The notes beneath the pieces were generated by a model. The model made no database searches. It was not told where the DNA came from and worked only from the letters and a program-made list of their open reading frames with translations. Shown piece after piece: positions 26,067 to 36,431 of a stretch of DNA of 64,000 nucleotides. How positions within the stretch are numbered: position 1 is the stretch's first letter; each line of letters opens with the position of its first letter. Where the stretch lies: positions 62,001 through 126,000 of the forward strand of contig NZ_JANTYS010000009.1 of assembly GCF_024808255.1 (NCBI RefSeq), in the 5' to 3' direction. The translations under genes and the position numbers were made by a program. The DNA is from Mucilaginibacter dorajii (GTDB taxonomy: Bacteria; Bacteroidota; Bacteroidia; Sphingobacteriales; Sphingobacteriaceae).

Positions 26067-27734
26067 ATGAATAAAACTATCATCATAAATATAAACGGCA
26101 CCGTTTTTCACATCGAAGAGGATGCTTACGACGTACTTAAACTTTACATGACTGATGTAAAACGTCATTTTTCGACCTCGGCCGACAGCCTGGAGATCAC
26201 TACCGACATTGAAAACCGCATTGCCGAAATGTTTAATGAAATTTTAGCAAGCCAAAGCAAGCAGGTAATTGTTGAGCAGGATGTTAAACTGGTTGTTGAG
26301 CAAATGGGCACTGTTGAGGATTTTGAGTTTGCCGAGGACGATGCAAAAGCACCAGGCGCCGGTAACTATGCTTATAATACAGAACGCCGCCGGCTTTTCC
26401 GCGATCCGGACGATCATTTGGTGAGCGGGGTTGCAGCGGGCATTGCCAATTACTTCGATATTCAGGCTGTTTGGGTACGCTTAGCTTTCGCCGTATCTTT
26501 TTGCGCAGCAGGAAGCGGCTTCTTTTTATATGTAATACTATGGATAGTAGTCCCTAAAGCCGTTTCCCGTGCCGATAGGATGGCCATGAAAGGTGAAAAA
26601 CAAGACCTTAAAGGCTTTAAAAAGAATTTTGAAGAAGAGCTGAGCACCGTAAAAGACCATCTTCATAACTTTCAGCATGAAGCAAAACCCTTTGTATATA
26701 AAACACGCGATTTCATTGGCGATTTTTTTGACCACCTGGGTGTGTTCTTACGCGGAGCAGGCGGCTTGCTGGGTAAGCTCATAGGCGGCGCTATATTATT
26801 AGGTTGTTTTGGTTTAGCTATCGCGCTTATTGTTACCCTGGTTGCCTTTTTAGCTTTTGGCAAACAGGATATTTACCACATACCTCCTTTTAACTTTGTT
26901 AACCAGGAAACCAGTATGGTATTTTTGGCCGGTGGCTTTTTATTGCTGGCTATCCCTTTATTAACTATCATCCTGTTAATTATAGGTTTCTTGTTTAAAA
27001 ATGCCACATTTAACCGCACCATTGGTACCACCTTATTATGTGTATGGCTGGCCGCACTTGGTGCTGTTGTTTACTACGGCGTAAAAGCAACTGCCGATTT
27101 TAGGGAAGGTGCCCGGCTTAGCAATACAGTTAATATTAAACCAACAGCCAACAGCACCTACTACCTGCAGCTTAACGATGCCAAATACCTGAGCAATGAG
27201 GATAGCACCCGCCTGCGCATCAAGGAGCGCTTTAACGGCATGGTTATTTTAGATGACGACTTTAACGGCGATGACAATTTTGGCGCATCAGATCCCGTTA
27301 GCATCAACGTAGAAAAAAGCGATGTGCCACAACCGGTATTGATTGAGTCATTTACCGCCCGCGGCCGTGACTATGAAGACGCGTTGATGAACACCCGCAA
27401 TATCAGCTACCGTTTTACGCAAAAAGATTCTGTTTTAAAATTCGACCGCAGGATTGAGCGCCTTGCAGGGGCCAAATGGAGGGGCCAAAAGCTATACATC
27501 ACCATAAAGGTTCCGTTGAACTCAACACTGGTTATTGATCAAAAACTCGACCGCAACATGGGCTTTAACCTATACGATTGTGGCCAAAGCAACCAGCCTA
27601 CCAATCCAAACGGATCTGTGTTTGTGATGGCCGCTAACGGCCTGGAGTGTAAAATACCGCCGGTACCACAAGCTACTATAGATAGCCTGCGCAGGCAGGA
27701 AGTTGCCGACTCGATCAAAAACGCGGCACAATAA
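26067..27734 (+). CDS. PspC-domain membrane protein
   Basis: A 555-residue protein. Residues about 1-100 are a soluble, acidic helical region. A PspC domain follows at about 108-175 (RRLFRDPDDHLVSGVAAGIANYF and a transmembrane helix ending LWIVVPKA). Three further hydrophobic segments lie near 230-345, and a C-terminal beta-rich region of about 200 residues (putative DUF2807-like or adhesin-like head, not certain) lies outside the membrane. PspC proteins respond to membrane stress. It forms an operon with the PadR regulator upstream. Confidence 0.9.
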   Translation: MNKTIIININGTVFHIEEDAYDVLKLYMTDVKRHFSTSADSLEITTDIENRIAEMFNEILASQSKQVIVEQDVKLVVEQMGTVEDFEFAEDDAKAPGAGNYAYNTERRRLFRDPDDHLVSGVAAGIANYFDIQAVWVRLAFAVSFCAAGSGFFLYVILWIVVPKAVSRADRMAMKGEKQDLKGFKKNFEEELSTVKDHLHNFQHEAKPFVYKTRDFIGDFFDHLGVFLRGAGGLLGKLIGGAILLGCFGLAIALIVTLVAFLAFGKQDIYHIPPFNFVNQETSMVFLAGGFLLLAIPLLTIILLIIGFLFKNATFNRTIGTTLLCVWLAALGAVVYYGVKATADFREGARLSNTVNIKPTANSTYYLQLNDAKYLSNEDSTRLRIKERFNGMVILDDDFNGDDNFGASDPVSINVEKSDVPQPVLIESFTARGRDYEDALMNTRNISYRFTQKDSVLKFDRRIERLAGAKWRGQKLYITIKVPLNSTLVIDQKLDRNMGFNLYDCGQSNQPTNPNGSVFVMAANGLECKIPPVPQATIDSLRRQEVADSIKNAAQ

Positions 27735-27754
27735 CCTTATCATCATTATATATA

Positions 27755-27958
27755 ATGAGATCTTTTGTAAAATATATAAGCCTGCTATTATTTAGCGGGC
27801 TTATTATTCCTTTTTATGCTTTTACAATTAAGGTTGATGTTAACCGGTTAATTAAAGCAAGCAAGCCTTTATACAATATTGTTAGCGTAAAAGCTTATAT
27901 AAAGCCTCATCATCAGCCCTATATTTATACAATAACGCATGTTTTTTGCTGTAATTAA
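27755..27958 (+). CDS. Possible small secreted protein, 67 aa
   Basis: A 67-codon frame, 20 nt after the PspC gene, with a hydrophobic start (FVKYISLLLFSGLIIPFYAF) like a signal or anchor and a tail with no recognised domain. A terminator-like hairpin (27777-27803) lies inside its first part, which argues against translation from a long mRNA. Doubtful. Confidence 0.3.
   Translation: MRSFVKYISLLLFSGLIIPFYAFTIKVDVNRLIKASKPLYNIVSVKAYIKPHHQPYIYTITHVFCCN
27777..27803 (+). terminator. Terminator candidate after the PspC gene
   Basis: AAGCCTGCTA and TAGCGGGCTT pair over 10 bp with one G-T pair; the downstream tract ATTATTCCTTTTT is only partly T rich. Confidence 0.5.
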
Positions 27959-28562
27959 GAAATGTTTCGTGCTGCTATACCTTAAGCCAACCAACTGTAA
28001 ACTTTTTATAGGACGACAAACCTATTCGGGTGGTGACACCATTTTGTCAGTAAATGACATATTTGGAACTAAGAAATAACGTTTTTTATTGTAATTAACT
28101 GGTATACAGGCGTTAAACTGTTCCACATTGTTGTTTTTTCAACAATACTTAATTGATTGGTAATCAACCCAGTAGGTGTCCATGGTGTTCCATGCGTTCC
28201 ACCCGTTCCGGTGGAACACTATCATGAGTATACCAACATCAACTATCCTTTTGGCGTTTGATTTGGGGAAGGGTTACTGCCAAAACCATCTTCCCGACAT
28301 TAAAAAGTTTAAAATAGCTGTAACCAAACACCCCCTTTGTGCATCTTATATCAAAATGCACACAATTACCGGCCGGGGCTTTTAACAGGATACGCGTATC
28401 CACCGCCCCCTAAAACTGATACACTATGAAAACAACCGCTTATATTAAATAACTACTAAACACACCTAAGGCCAGGGGCCAAAAACAAAAAAACTTATTT
28501 ACTAAAATTTAAAAGGGAGCATTTTCCTTAACGGCTTTTTATTGCCCAATTTTTTAAAAACC
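27959..28562. promoter_or_regulatory. Long 5' region with GTTCCAC repeats and palindromes
   Basis: About 600 nt with no supported gene. TGTCA 28045-28049 and TGACA 28055-28059 form a small palindrome. GTTCCA words recur at 28118, 28187, 28196 and 28205; GTTCCACC (28196-28203) pairs with GGTGGAAC (28210-28217), and GTGTTCCA (28185-28192) can pair instead with TGGAACAC (28212-28219). Two alternative stems suggest regulatory DNA or RNA for the receptor gene. A 69-codon frame at 28176 is not convincing. Confidence 0.4.
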
Positions 28563-31019
28563 ATGATAATGAAAACTAAAATCAACTATATAATATATAC
28601 ACTCCTGCTTGTAGTTATCAGCTGGGGTGTATCCTTTGGCCAGGCCGTCAAAGCGGGCAGCACCAAAGTATCCGGCTCGTTGGTAAATGACCAGGGCAAG
28701 CCGCTTGACTATGCCAGCGTAAGCATCATCAAAGCCACCGACTCGACCGTTGTTAAAGGGGCTTTAAGTAACGATAACGGCGTTTACTCTTTTGAAAAGA
28801 TCCCGGCTGGCAAATACCTCATCAAAGCCTCTGTTGTTGGCTACGCCAAAGCCATAAGCCAACCATTTACCGTTACCGAAAATTCGGCTACTATTGAAGT
28901 ACCTGTATTAAACCTGCAGCCAGGCACCAACACTGCTTTAAAAACAGTAACTATTACCGCTACCAAACCCCTAATTGAACGCAAGATAGATCGCACAGTA
29001 ATGAATGTAGAGAACAGCGTGCTTGCAGCCGGCAATACAGCTATGGAAATATTAGCCAAAGCACCGGGCGTTACGGTTGATAAGGATGACAACATCAGCC
29101 TTAAAGGTAAACAGGGCGTAACAGTAATGATCAATGATAAGCTTACCTATTTATCAGCAGCGCAGTTAGCTACCTTATTACGTTCAACCGATGGCAATAC
29201 CATTAAATCAATCGAGATCATTACCAACCCATCTGCTAAATACGACGCGGCAGGCAACTCGGGCATCATCAACATTAAACTAAAAAAGAATACCCAATCG
29301 GGCACCAACGGCAGCTTAACAGCAGGTACCGCGAAAGGCCAGTACTGGAGGGATAACACCAGCTTAAACCTAAACCATAAAGATGGTAATTTGAATGTTT
29401 TTGGTACGCTTAGTCGCGGTGATAACAGGCGCGGGCATGATCTTCTGTTAGACAGGATCACTGATAGCGCCGGGCATAAAACATATTTTAACCAGCAATC
29501 AATGATGCCCGAAAGCAACCACTACAACAATTACCGCCTGGGTGCCGATTATGACCTTACGCCAAAACACACCATTGGCTTCGTGGTAAGCGGGTACTCA
29601 AACAGCGGCACAAGCGATAATGATACCCATACGCTCATCGGCAGGCAGCCTAACGTAGCCGATACTTTATTGCACACGGCATCAACTATTCACCAAACCT
29701 ATAAAAACTTTGCTTTGAACCTTAACGACCGCTACAAAATTGACACCAGCGGCCAGGAGCTAAGCATCGATCTTGATTATTCAAAATTCAGGAACTATAC
29801 TAACGCCTATTACAAAACCGATTACTTTTACCCCAATGGCAGCCTGGTGCGTAATCCACAAACCTTGTTTAACCAAACGCCATCAAACATTACCATATAT
29901 ACCGGCAAGTTTGACTATGCCAAGCCACTTACCAAAACCATAAAGCTTGAAGTAGGCGCTAAATTTAGCAGTGTTAAAACCGACAACGATTTACGGGCGC
30001 AGATTGATACCAACGGCAGCGTTGTTAATGATGTAGGCCGATCAAACCGGTTCATTTACCAGGAAAACATTCAGGCCGGTTACATTAACCTGAACAAGCA
30101 ATTCAAAAAAACATCAATACAAGTTGGCGTTCGTGCAGAAAATACACAATCAAATGGAAACCTGGTGGGCAGTACGCCGGTAAAGCGCAGCTATCTTAAT
30201 TTTTTCCCAAGCGCGTTTATTAACCATACTATTAATGATAAAAACGAGGTAAGCTTATCATACAGTCGCCGCATAGACAGGCCGGGATACGATGACCTGA
30301 ATCCGTTCATTTATTACCTTGATCCATATACCTTTAATAAAGGTAACGCGTTCCTTAATCCGCAATACACCCAAAACTTTGAATTTAACTATACCTATAA
30401 TAAAACGGTTAACGTAAGCCTGGGGTATAACCGCACTACAAACGCTATTACCGAACTGATATTAACCGAAGGCAAAAAAACGTTTCAAACCAATGCCAAC
30501 TTACAAACGCAAACCGGTTACAATGCCAATATCAATACCCCATTCACCATTACCAAATGGTGGGAAGGTAATGTTAACGTAACCGCATTTTACCTTGGCT
30601 TTAAATCCGATTCATTAGCGGGTTATAACTTTCGCGATGGTCAATGGGCTTACCAGGCCCGCACCACCCAAACCTTTAAATTTGCCGGTGCCCGTTTAGA
30701 GGTCATGGGCGATTATCAATCGGCATTAACATATGGTATCTATAAAATAAGGCCGCGCTACTCAGTTGATATGGGCATCAGCAAATCATTTATGGATAAA
30801 AAGTTCAACGTGAAACTTGCCTGCGACGACATTTTCAACATTCGCCGCAATAACCTGAGCAGTAACGCCCTTAACAACAGCTTTACCATAAGGCAGCATA
30901 ACGATACCAGGGTTGGCCGTTTAACACTAACCTACAACTTTGGCAACAACTCCATCCAAGTACGCGAACACCGCAGCGGTGCCGATGACGAAAAAGGAAG
31001 GGTGAAAGGGAATAATTAG
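28563..31019 (+). CDS. TonB-dependent receptor of the outer-membrane beta-barrel family
   Basis: An 818-residue protein from the ATG at 28563; ATG 28569 is also possible. Signal peptide ends near VSFGQ. A carboxypeptidase-like regulatory domain follows (VSGSLVNDQGKPLDYASVSI), then a plug-like domain (NTAMEILAKAPGVTVDKDDNI, KSIEIITNPSAKYDAAGNSG) and a C-terminal barrel with SYSRRIDRPGYDDLNPF, the signature of the OMP_b-brl_3 family rather than SusC. It lacks a SusD partner. Substrate unknown; some relatives handle metals or peptides. The gene converges on an M14 peptidase, with an inverted-repeat element between. Confidence 0.92.
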   Translation: MIMKTKINYIIYTLLLVVISWGVSFGQAVKAGSTKVSGSLVNDQGKPLDYASVSIIKATDSTVVKGALSNDNGVYSFEKIPAGKYLIKASVVGYAKAISQPFTVTENSATIEVPVLNLQPGTNTALKTVTITATKPLIERKIDRTVMNVENSVLAAGNTAMEILAKAPGVTVDKDDNISLKGKQGVTVMINDKLTYLSAAQLATLLRSTDGNTIKSIEIITNPSAKYDAAGNSGIINIKLKKNTQSGTNGSLTAGTAKGQYWRDNTSLNLNHKDGNLNVFGTLSRGDNRRGHDLLLDRITDSAGHKTYFNQQSMMPESNHYNNYRLGADYDLTPKHTIGFVVSGYSNSGTSDNDTHTLIGRQPNVADTLLHTASTIHQTYKNFALNLNDRYKIDTSGQELSIDLDYSKFRNYTNAYYKTDYFYPNGSLVRNPQTLFNQTPSNITIYTGKFDYAKPLTKTIKLEVGAKFSSVKTDNDLRAQIDTNGSVVNDVGRSNRFIYQENIQAGYINLNKQFKKTSIQVGVRAENTQSNGNLVGSTPVKRSYLNFFPSAFINHTINDKNEVSLSYSRRIDRPGYDDLNPFIYYLDPYTFNKGNAFLNPQYTQNFEFNYTYNKTVNVSLGYNRTTNAITELILTEGKKTFQTNANLQTQTGYNANINTPFTITKWWEGNVNVTAFYLGFKSDSLAGYNFRDGQWAYQARTTQTFKFAGARLEVMGDYQSALTYGIYKIRPRYSVDMGISKSFMDKKFNVKLACDDIFNIRRNNLSSNALNNSFTIRQHNDTRVGRLTLTYNFGNNSIQVREHRSGADDEKGRVKGNN

Positions 31020-31025
31020 AGGCAA

Positions 31026-31170
31026 AGCGAAGCCCCCCAGCCCCCTAAAGGGGGAGCTTTTTGATTTGCATGTTAGCAAAGTAGATATTTACAAAATCAA
31101 ACGGCCTTGCTTTTAATAAAGCAAGGCCGTTTGATTTTCAAGCTCCCCCTTTAGGGGGCTGGGGGGCTCC
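31026..31170. repeat. CCCCCAGCCCCCTAAAGGGGG inverted-repeat element
   Basis: The left arm near 31030-31060 reads AGCCCCCCAGCCCCCTAAAG then GGGGAGC; the right arm at 31139-31170 is its complement. The right arm touches the M14 stop codon (31171-31173), and the left arm begins about 10 nt after the receptor stop. Related copies lie at 40511-40616 and 57084-57205. Confidence 0.75.
31093..31138. terminator. Bidirectional terminator inside the repeat
   Basis: AAAATCAAACGGCCTTGCTTT pairs with its complement AAGCAAGGCCGTTTGATTTT over about 20 bp, with T and A runs on both sides. It serves both convergent genes. Confidence 0.85.
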
Positions 31171-33666
31171 TTACTGCCCTACCATAAATACCGCGTTGCT
31201 AAACAACAGTTTACCATTTTCCCAGAAACTACGGAACAGCGGATCATCTACCATGTAAACTACCGAACCACGGCCAAGTGATTGCACACCAAGCAACAGG
31301 CCGTTATTAATTTTTTGTTTGGCTTTGGCCCCGGCAAAACCCGATACATAACTATCCTTTTTAATAGTGCCTACATTCCAGCCGTCGTTATCGGCAAAAA
31401 GCTCATAGATATCATCGTTCAGTTTAAGCGAGTAATAGTATTCTGGCAAGCCAAAACCAAGGGGATGTGTGTTATCAAGGTTTAATTTAAAGATAGCGCC
31501 CGGGATTTGCTCACGGATGGCGTCGCGATCACGATCTCCGTAAACTTTAACGGTTTTATCTTTGTCCTTATCGTCTTTTTTATCCTCTTTCTTTTTAATC
31601 AGGAAACCTTTCTTATCGGCAAGGGAAGCAACAGCATTATCAATGGCTATCAGCTTACCACCGTCGCGTACCCAGCTAACCAGTTTATCTGATGGAAGAT
31701 CATCATACCTGCCATCGGGAAAAATGGCCACATCATAATCGGCCAAACGGGTGCGACCCAGATCCTGGTACCTGATCAACGAAATAGGATAACCTAATTG
31801 CGCTTCAAACAGATGCCATACCTCGCCCATAGCCTCAGAATTTACGCCATCGCCGGCAACAACCATTACTTTGGGCTGGCGAATGTACCTCACGGCATCA
31901 GAACCAATATCAGACCCCTTATCAACAAAACCGGATGCAAGGGGTGTGAGTTCCTGATTAAGTTCGGCAGCAGTCTGGGTAACTACCTGGTCAAAATCAG
32001 CACGGTCGTTCCCGGCACGAGTTATTAATAATGATCCGGGAGCAAACTGTTTACCCGCCGATTCAAATGCTTTTTCGGAGTACCGTACTTTTATTTTCTT
32101 TTTTAGCAGGGCCGATAAAAACTTAACATCGCCCACAGATTGCCAGGCTGATACGTAAGCGTAAGCATGGGTATTTATCAAAGCTTTTGGCGCTATAATA
32201 CCCCAATCGGCATTGGCCGGTTTAAATGATTCTTTAACACCGTAAGCTTTTAAACCAAAGGCATAAGGTAATGACCATGCGGTGATATCATATGTATTAG
32301 AATCGGGAATAAATGTTTTTGGCTCCAGCAATACATGCAGCAATACGGCTTTTGGCTGATAAGCATTTACCACCAGGTCATTAGCACCCACATTAAATTG
32401 TTCAGTTTTGCCATTGATATAATTATAACCGGTAGCCGATTTATTACTCAACCCAAACCCGTATTGAATACCATTACGGCTCAGCAATTTGGCCAGGGCA
32501 TTTATTTTATTGTTATTATCGTTTTTGATTACATAGGTTTTATACTCGCCCGGCGGATTAGCACGGCTGTTATCATAAAACTTTTTAAACTCGTCTTTTA
32601 GCTTTTGAGCATTGGCCGATGCGGTTTCGATAGTGCTTAAGCTGGTTGAGTGATGGTGCGCCACACGCTGAACCAGTGTTAAGGTATCGCCACTGCGGGT
32701 AACAACAGCCAGGCCGGCGCTAATGCCACCCTGCTCATACGTCATACCGATAGAGCCATTATATAAAGGATAGGTATCGCCATAAGATGGATACAGCAAA
32801 TCAAATTCGTACTTGGTAAAATACATCCAGCCATTCTGGTCGAAATACTTAGCATTGTTTTTACCAATCAATACCTGGGCCTCGCGCTGCCATGGGGTAA
32901 TATCTTTATGGTATGGCTCGGCAGCCGGCGCAAAATAGTATGGGGCATTGTAACCTTGTTCATGATAATCTACATGCACTTGCGGCAACCATTGGTTAAA
33001 CAGGCCTACACGGGCCTGGGTTTCTTTTTGCTGTTGCCAGGCCCAATCGCGGTTTAAATCGAAATAATAATGATTCACCCTGCCTCCCGGCCATGGCTCG
33101 GCATGTTCGCGCGATGTTGGACTGGCATCTGGTGTAGCACCAACTACCGAATTATAGAAATGTACATAACGGTCGCGGCCATCCGGGTTTAAGCAAGGGT
33201 CAATAACCACTAAAGTATTTTTCAACCATGCTTGGGTTTGGGTATTTGATGGATCGACCAAATCGTACAAAGTCCACATGGCGGCTTCGCTTGAGGCAGG
33301 CTCATTGCCATGCACATTATAGCTTAACCAGGTAATTACCGGCACATTAGCAATCAGCGGACCGCTCTCTATACCGGCAACGCGTAAGTTGTTGTGCCGA
33401 ATTTCTTCTAACCGGCCAATATTTTCGTCAGATGCGATAAACATAGCCAGCAAAGGCCTGCCCTCGTTAGTAGTGCCAAATTGCTGCAGCTTTACATTTT
33501 TTGATGCCTGGGCAACGTATTTAAAGTAGTCTACAATGCGATAATGCGGGGTAAAATGTTCCCCCAGTTTATAGCCCAGGAATTCCTCGGGCGATTGTAT
33601 TTTTTGTGCGAAGGAAGCTGATACGGAAACAACAGCTACTAAAACAAGGAGTAGTCTTTTTATCAT
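31171..33666 (-). CDS. Secreted M14-family zinc carboxypeptidase
   Basis: An 831-residue exported enzyme. Signal peptide 1-20 (ending SFAQ). The M14 catalytic domain shows the zinc ligands H119 and E122 (YNVHGNEPASSEA) and H235 (VDYHEQGYN), substrate-binding arginines in NPDGRDR and NRDW, and a probable catalytic E311 (MTYEQGG). About 500 further residues include a region like a glutamine-amidotransferase-type fold (VMVVAGDGVNSEA, VAIFPDGRYDDL) and a lysine/aspartate-rich loop. This arrangement is common in Bacteroidota but its substrate is unknown. It likely acts in the periplasm. Confidence 0.9.
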   Translation of the reverse strand: MIKRLLLVLVAVVSVSASFAQKIQSPEEFLGYKLGEHFTPHYRIVDYFKYVAQASKNVKLQQFGTTNEGRPLLAMFIASDENIGRLEEIRHNNLRVAGIESGPLIANVPVITWLSYNVHGNEPASSEAAMWTLYDLVDPSNTQTQAWLKNTLVVIDPCLNPDGRDRYVHFYNSVVGATPDASPTSREHAEPWPGGRVNHYYFDLNRDWAWQQQKETQARVGLFNQWLPQVHVDYHEQGYNAPYYFAPAAEPYHKDITPWQREAQVLIGKNNAKYFDQNGWMYFTKYEFDLLYPSYGDTYPLYNGSIGMTYEQGGISAGLAVVTRSGDTLTLVQRVAHHHSTSLSTIETASANAQKLKDEFKKFYDNSRANPPGEYKTYVIKNDNNNKINALAKLLSRNGIQYGFGLSNKSATGYNYINGKTEQFNVGANDLVVNAYQPKAVLLHVLLEPKTFIPDSNTYDITAWSLPYAFGLKAYGVKESFKPANADWGIIAPKALINTHAYAYVSAWQSVGDVKFLSALLKKKIKVRYSEKAFESAGKQFAPGSLLITRAGNDRADFDQVVTQTAAELNQELTPLASGFVDKGSDIGSDAVRYIRQPKVMVVAGDGVNSEAMGEVWHLFEAQLGYPISLIRYQDLGRTRLADYDVAIFPDGRYDDLPSDKLVSWVRDGGKLIAIDNAVASLADKKGFLIKKKEDKKDDKDKDKTVKVYGDRDRDAIREQIPGAIFKLNLDNTHPLGFGLPEYYYSLKLNDDIYELFADNDGWNVGTIKKDSYVSGFAGAKAKQKINNGLLLGVQSLGRGSVVYMVDDPLFRSFWENGKLLFSNAVFMVGQ

Positions 33667-34192
33667 AAAATTGATATAGGGTGTAGTAAAAGCTAAATAT
33701 GGTGAAAAAATGTGCAGATTTCAAATGTGCACATTTTAGATGTGGAAATGTTACGGAGAGATGCAGATCATCTGCCCGGCTGATTTTAGAACTACTATAT
33801 CTACAATAAATTGCCATCAATCTTACCGCATCCGTTCAAGCACCTTTCTCACACCTTTCGCTCACCTCTTGATATCCTCCCGCGCACCTTTCTCGTTCCT
33901 TTTGAATACCTTTAGCAACTCAGAATGAAACCACAACACATTAATAAACAAATACTTATGTTATATATTTATAATTGGGGGCTTTGTTTGTTTTTAAACG
34001 ATGGGCATAATCCCTTTCAGATTAAAAGAAATTATCCGTTATACACAAATTTACAAAAACCATAATTATAAACCATCAAAAAATCTAAAAATTTTAGCAA
34101 TCCATATTGATAATTCGTAATTTGCACATCGAAAGGTTGGGTGTGTACAAATTAATCGGCACATCTGAAATCTGCACATTTGCACATCTATC
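33667..34192. other. Gap with iterated repeats upstream of recQ
   Basis: A 526-nt gap between divergent genes. TGCACATCTGAAATC-type words lie at about 33708-33745 and again at 34119-34192, where they run up to the recQ ATG. Between them is a pyrimidine-rich stretch with recurring CACCTTTCTC and an A+T-rich stretch. No gene was seen. Confidence 0.5.
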
Positions 34193-36370
34193 ATGACCCC
34201 ATTATCGGCACTGCAAAAGTATTTTGGTTATAGCGCGTTCAGGCATCAGCAGGAAGCCATCATTCAGCATGTTTTAAATAAACAGGATGTAATGGCGCTG
34301 ATGCCCACCGGCGGCGGCAAATCATTATGTTACCAGTTGCCCGCGGTATTATTAAATGGTTTAACCATTGTGATATCGCCGTTGATAGCGCTCATGAAAG
34401 ACCAGGTTGACAGCCTGAATGTAAGCGGCATCCCGGCGGCATTTTTAAACTCGTCGCAAAACCCCGATGAGCAGCGCCAGCTGGCCGAAAAGTTAAAAAA
34501 CAACCAGATCAGGCTGCTTTACCTTGCACCCGAGCGCTTGTTTGGTGCCGAAAACAAGCTTGTCCCCTTTTTGAAAACGCTTAACGTGGTACAGATAGCC
34601 ATTGATGAAGCACACTGTATATCATCATGGGGGCACGATTTCAGGCCCGAATACCTGATGTTGGCACAGTTAAAAACCGAATTCCCAAAAGTTCCGGTTA
34701 TCGCGCTTACCGCCACTGCCGATAAGCTTACCCAAAAAGATATCCTTGAAAAATTAAACCTGCACAATCCGGCTGTATTTGTATCCTCTTTTAACCGGGA
34801 AAACATTACCTACCGCGTTACACCTAAAAGGAACAGTTTTAAGCAGCTTACCGATTTTTTGAACGAGCGAAAAGATGAATCGGGGATTATTTATTGCCTT
34901 TCACGTAAATCGACAGAAGAGCTGGCCGACGATTTGAAAAGCGCCGGTTTTAGTGCCGAACCTTACAACGCCGGCCTTAGCAACGATGTAAAAGCCAAAA
35001 ACCAGGAGGCTTTTTTGCGCGATGATGTAAAGATCATTGTGGCAACTATCGCCTTTGGTATGGGTATCAATAAATCAAATGTGCGCTACGTAGTGCATAT
35101 GGACCTGCCTAAAAATATTGAGGGCTATTACCAGGAAACCGGCAGGGCTGGTCGTGATGGCTTGCCTTCCGAAGTGATGCTATTGTATTCGCCGGGCGAT
35201 GCAGGTAAATTGCAGCATTTTGCGCGGATTGAAGGGAACGAGGAACAAAGCCGCATTATGCTTAACAAGCTTAATGATATGGTGATGTACTGCCAGCTCC
35301 AAAGCTGCCGCAGGCAATACCTCATGAAATATTTCGACGAGGCTTTTCCACCCAATTGTGGTTCATGCGATGTTTGCCTCACCGAGTTTAAACGTTTTGA
35401 CGGTACGCTTATCGCTCAAAAAGCACTCTCGGCAGTGGCCCGTTTAAATGAGCGTTTCGGCGTTAATTATGTGATCGATTTTTTACGCGGATCAAAATCA
35501 GAAAAGATCCGCGAGGAACATAAACAACTAAAAACCTATGGCATTGGTGCCGATATCAGCAAGCCCGACTGGCAACGCTACATCCGTGAGCTCATCACCA
35601 CCGGCTATTTACAAATGGGCGGGCAGGAATATCCCATTTTAAATTTAACCCCGCAAAGCCAGGCTGTATTAAAAGGCCTTCAAAAGGTAGAGTTTATTGA
35701 AAGCGAAACAACCGAAGAAACCCACACCCACCACGAGGCACCACCACATGAGGCCGAATTGCTGAGTCGTCTGAAACGGGTACGCAATGATATTGCCCAC
35801 AATGAAAATGTACCGGCTTATGTCATTGTATCAGATGCTACCCTGTTAGAGATGGCTACCTTTTTACCGCAAAATTTGGATGAGCTTCGACTAATTTCGG
35901 GTTTTGGCGATGTAAAACTGGCACGATATGGCCGTGAGTTGTTGCAACCAGTTAAAGATTATTGCAAGGAAAAAGGACTGGAATCCAAGATTGCTTATAA
36001 ATCGCCCAAACGGGAGCGTAAAGCAAAAACTGAGCGTGCGGAGCGGGCACCTAAAACACGCAAAACCAACGATACCAAAATGGAAACCTTTACCATGTAC
36101 CGCCATGGCAAAGGCGTTGCCGAAATAGCAGCCGAACGAGGCCTATCGCCGATGACTATTGAAAGTCATTTAAGTCATTTCATTGAATCTGGCGAAATTG
36201 ATGTATTGGAGATAGTACCGGCGGCGAAAGTACCTGTTATTAAAGATGCTGTGGAAAGTTATGGCAGCGAAATGCTATCACCCCTAAAGCAAATTTTGGG
36301 CGATGATTATAGTTATGGCGAAATTAAAGCGGTGATTAGCTGGATGAATAAGGGCGGGCGGTTTTCTTAA
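34193..36370 (+). CDS. recQ: ATP-dependent DNA helicase RecQ
   Basis: A 725-residue superfamily 2 helicase that unwinds DNA 3'-5' in recombination and repair. Walker A is MPTGGGKS (37-44), the DEAH box is at 138-141 followed by the aromatic-rich loop CISSWGHDFRPEY, and motif VI reads QETGRAGRDG. A zinc site with cysteines lies around 365-400 (CGSCDVC), then an RQC winged helix and an HRDC domain at about 525-605. The tail (about 630-690) adds a basic linker and a helix-turn-helix (TIESHLSHFIESGEID), usual in Bacteroidota RecQ. An iterated repeat touches its start. Confidence 0.97.
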   Translation: MTPLSALQKYFGYSAFRHQQEAIIQHVLNKQDVMALMPTGGGKSLCYQLPAVLLNGLTIVISPLIALMKDQVDSLNVSGIPAAFLNSSQNPDEQRQLAEKLKNNQIRLLYLAPERLFGAENKLVPFLKTLNVVQIAIDEAHCISSWGHDFRPEYLMLAQLKTEFPKVPVIALTATADKLTQKDILEKLNLHNPAVFVSSFNRENITYRVTPKRNSFKQLTDFLNERKDESGIIYCLSRKSTEELADDLKSAGFSAEPYNAGLSNDVKAKNQEAFLRDDVKIIVATIAFGMGINKSNVRYVVHMDLPKNIEGYYQETGRAGRDGLPSEVMLLYSPGDAGKLQHFARIEGNEEQSRIMLNKLNDMVMYCQLQSCRRQYLMKYFDEAFPPNCGSCDVCLTEFKRFDGTLIAQKALSAVARLNERFGVNYVIDFLRGSKSEKIREEHKQLKTYGIGADISKPDWQRYIRELITTGYLQMGGQEYPILNLTPQSQAVLKGLQKVEFIESETTEETHTHHEAPPHEAELLSRLKRVRNDIAHNENVPAYVIVSDATLLEMATFLPQNLDELRLISGFGDVKLARYGRELLQPVKDYCKEKGLESKIAYKSPKRERKAKTERAERAPKTRKTNDTKMETFTMYRHGKGVAEIAAERGLSPMTIESHLSHFIESGEIDVLEIVPAAKVPVIKDAVESYGSEMLSPLKQILGDDYSYGEIKAVISWMNKGGRFS

Positions 36371-36431
36371 CATCTACAACGTAGCGATGGGTTTGCTTTT
36401 ATTAACGTATAAATAAGGCGTCAACTAACCA

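Noticed and set aside
28176..28385. 69-codon frame before the TonB-dependent receptor
   Set aside because: No start signal or recognisable domain, and it overlaps palindromic regulatory-looking DNA.
31093..31138. Inverted repeats at 31 kb as terminal repeats of an insertion sequence
   Set aside because: No transposase or target duplication lies between the arms; the inner part is a terminator.
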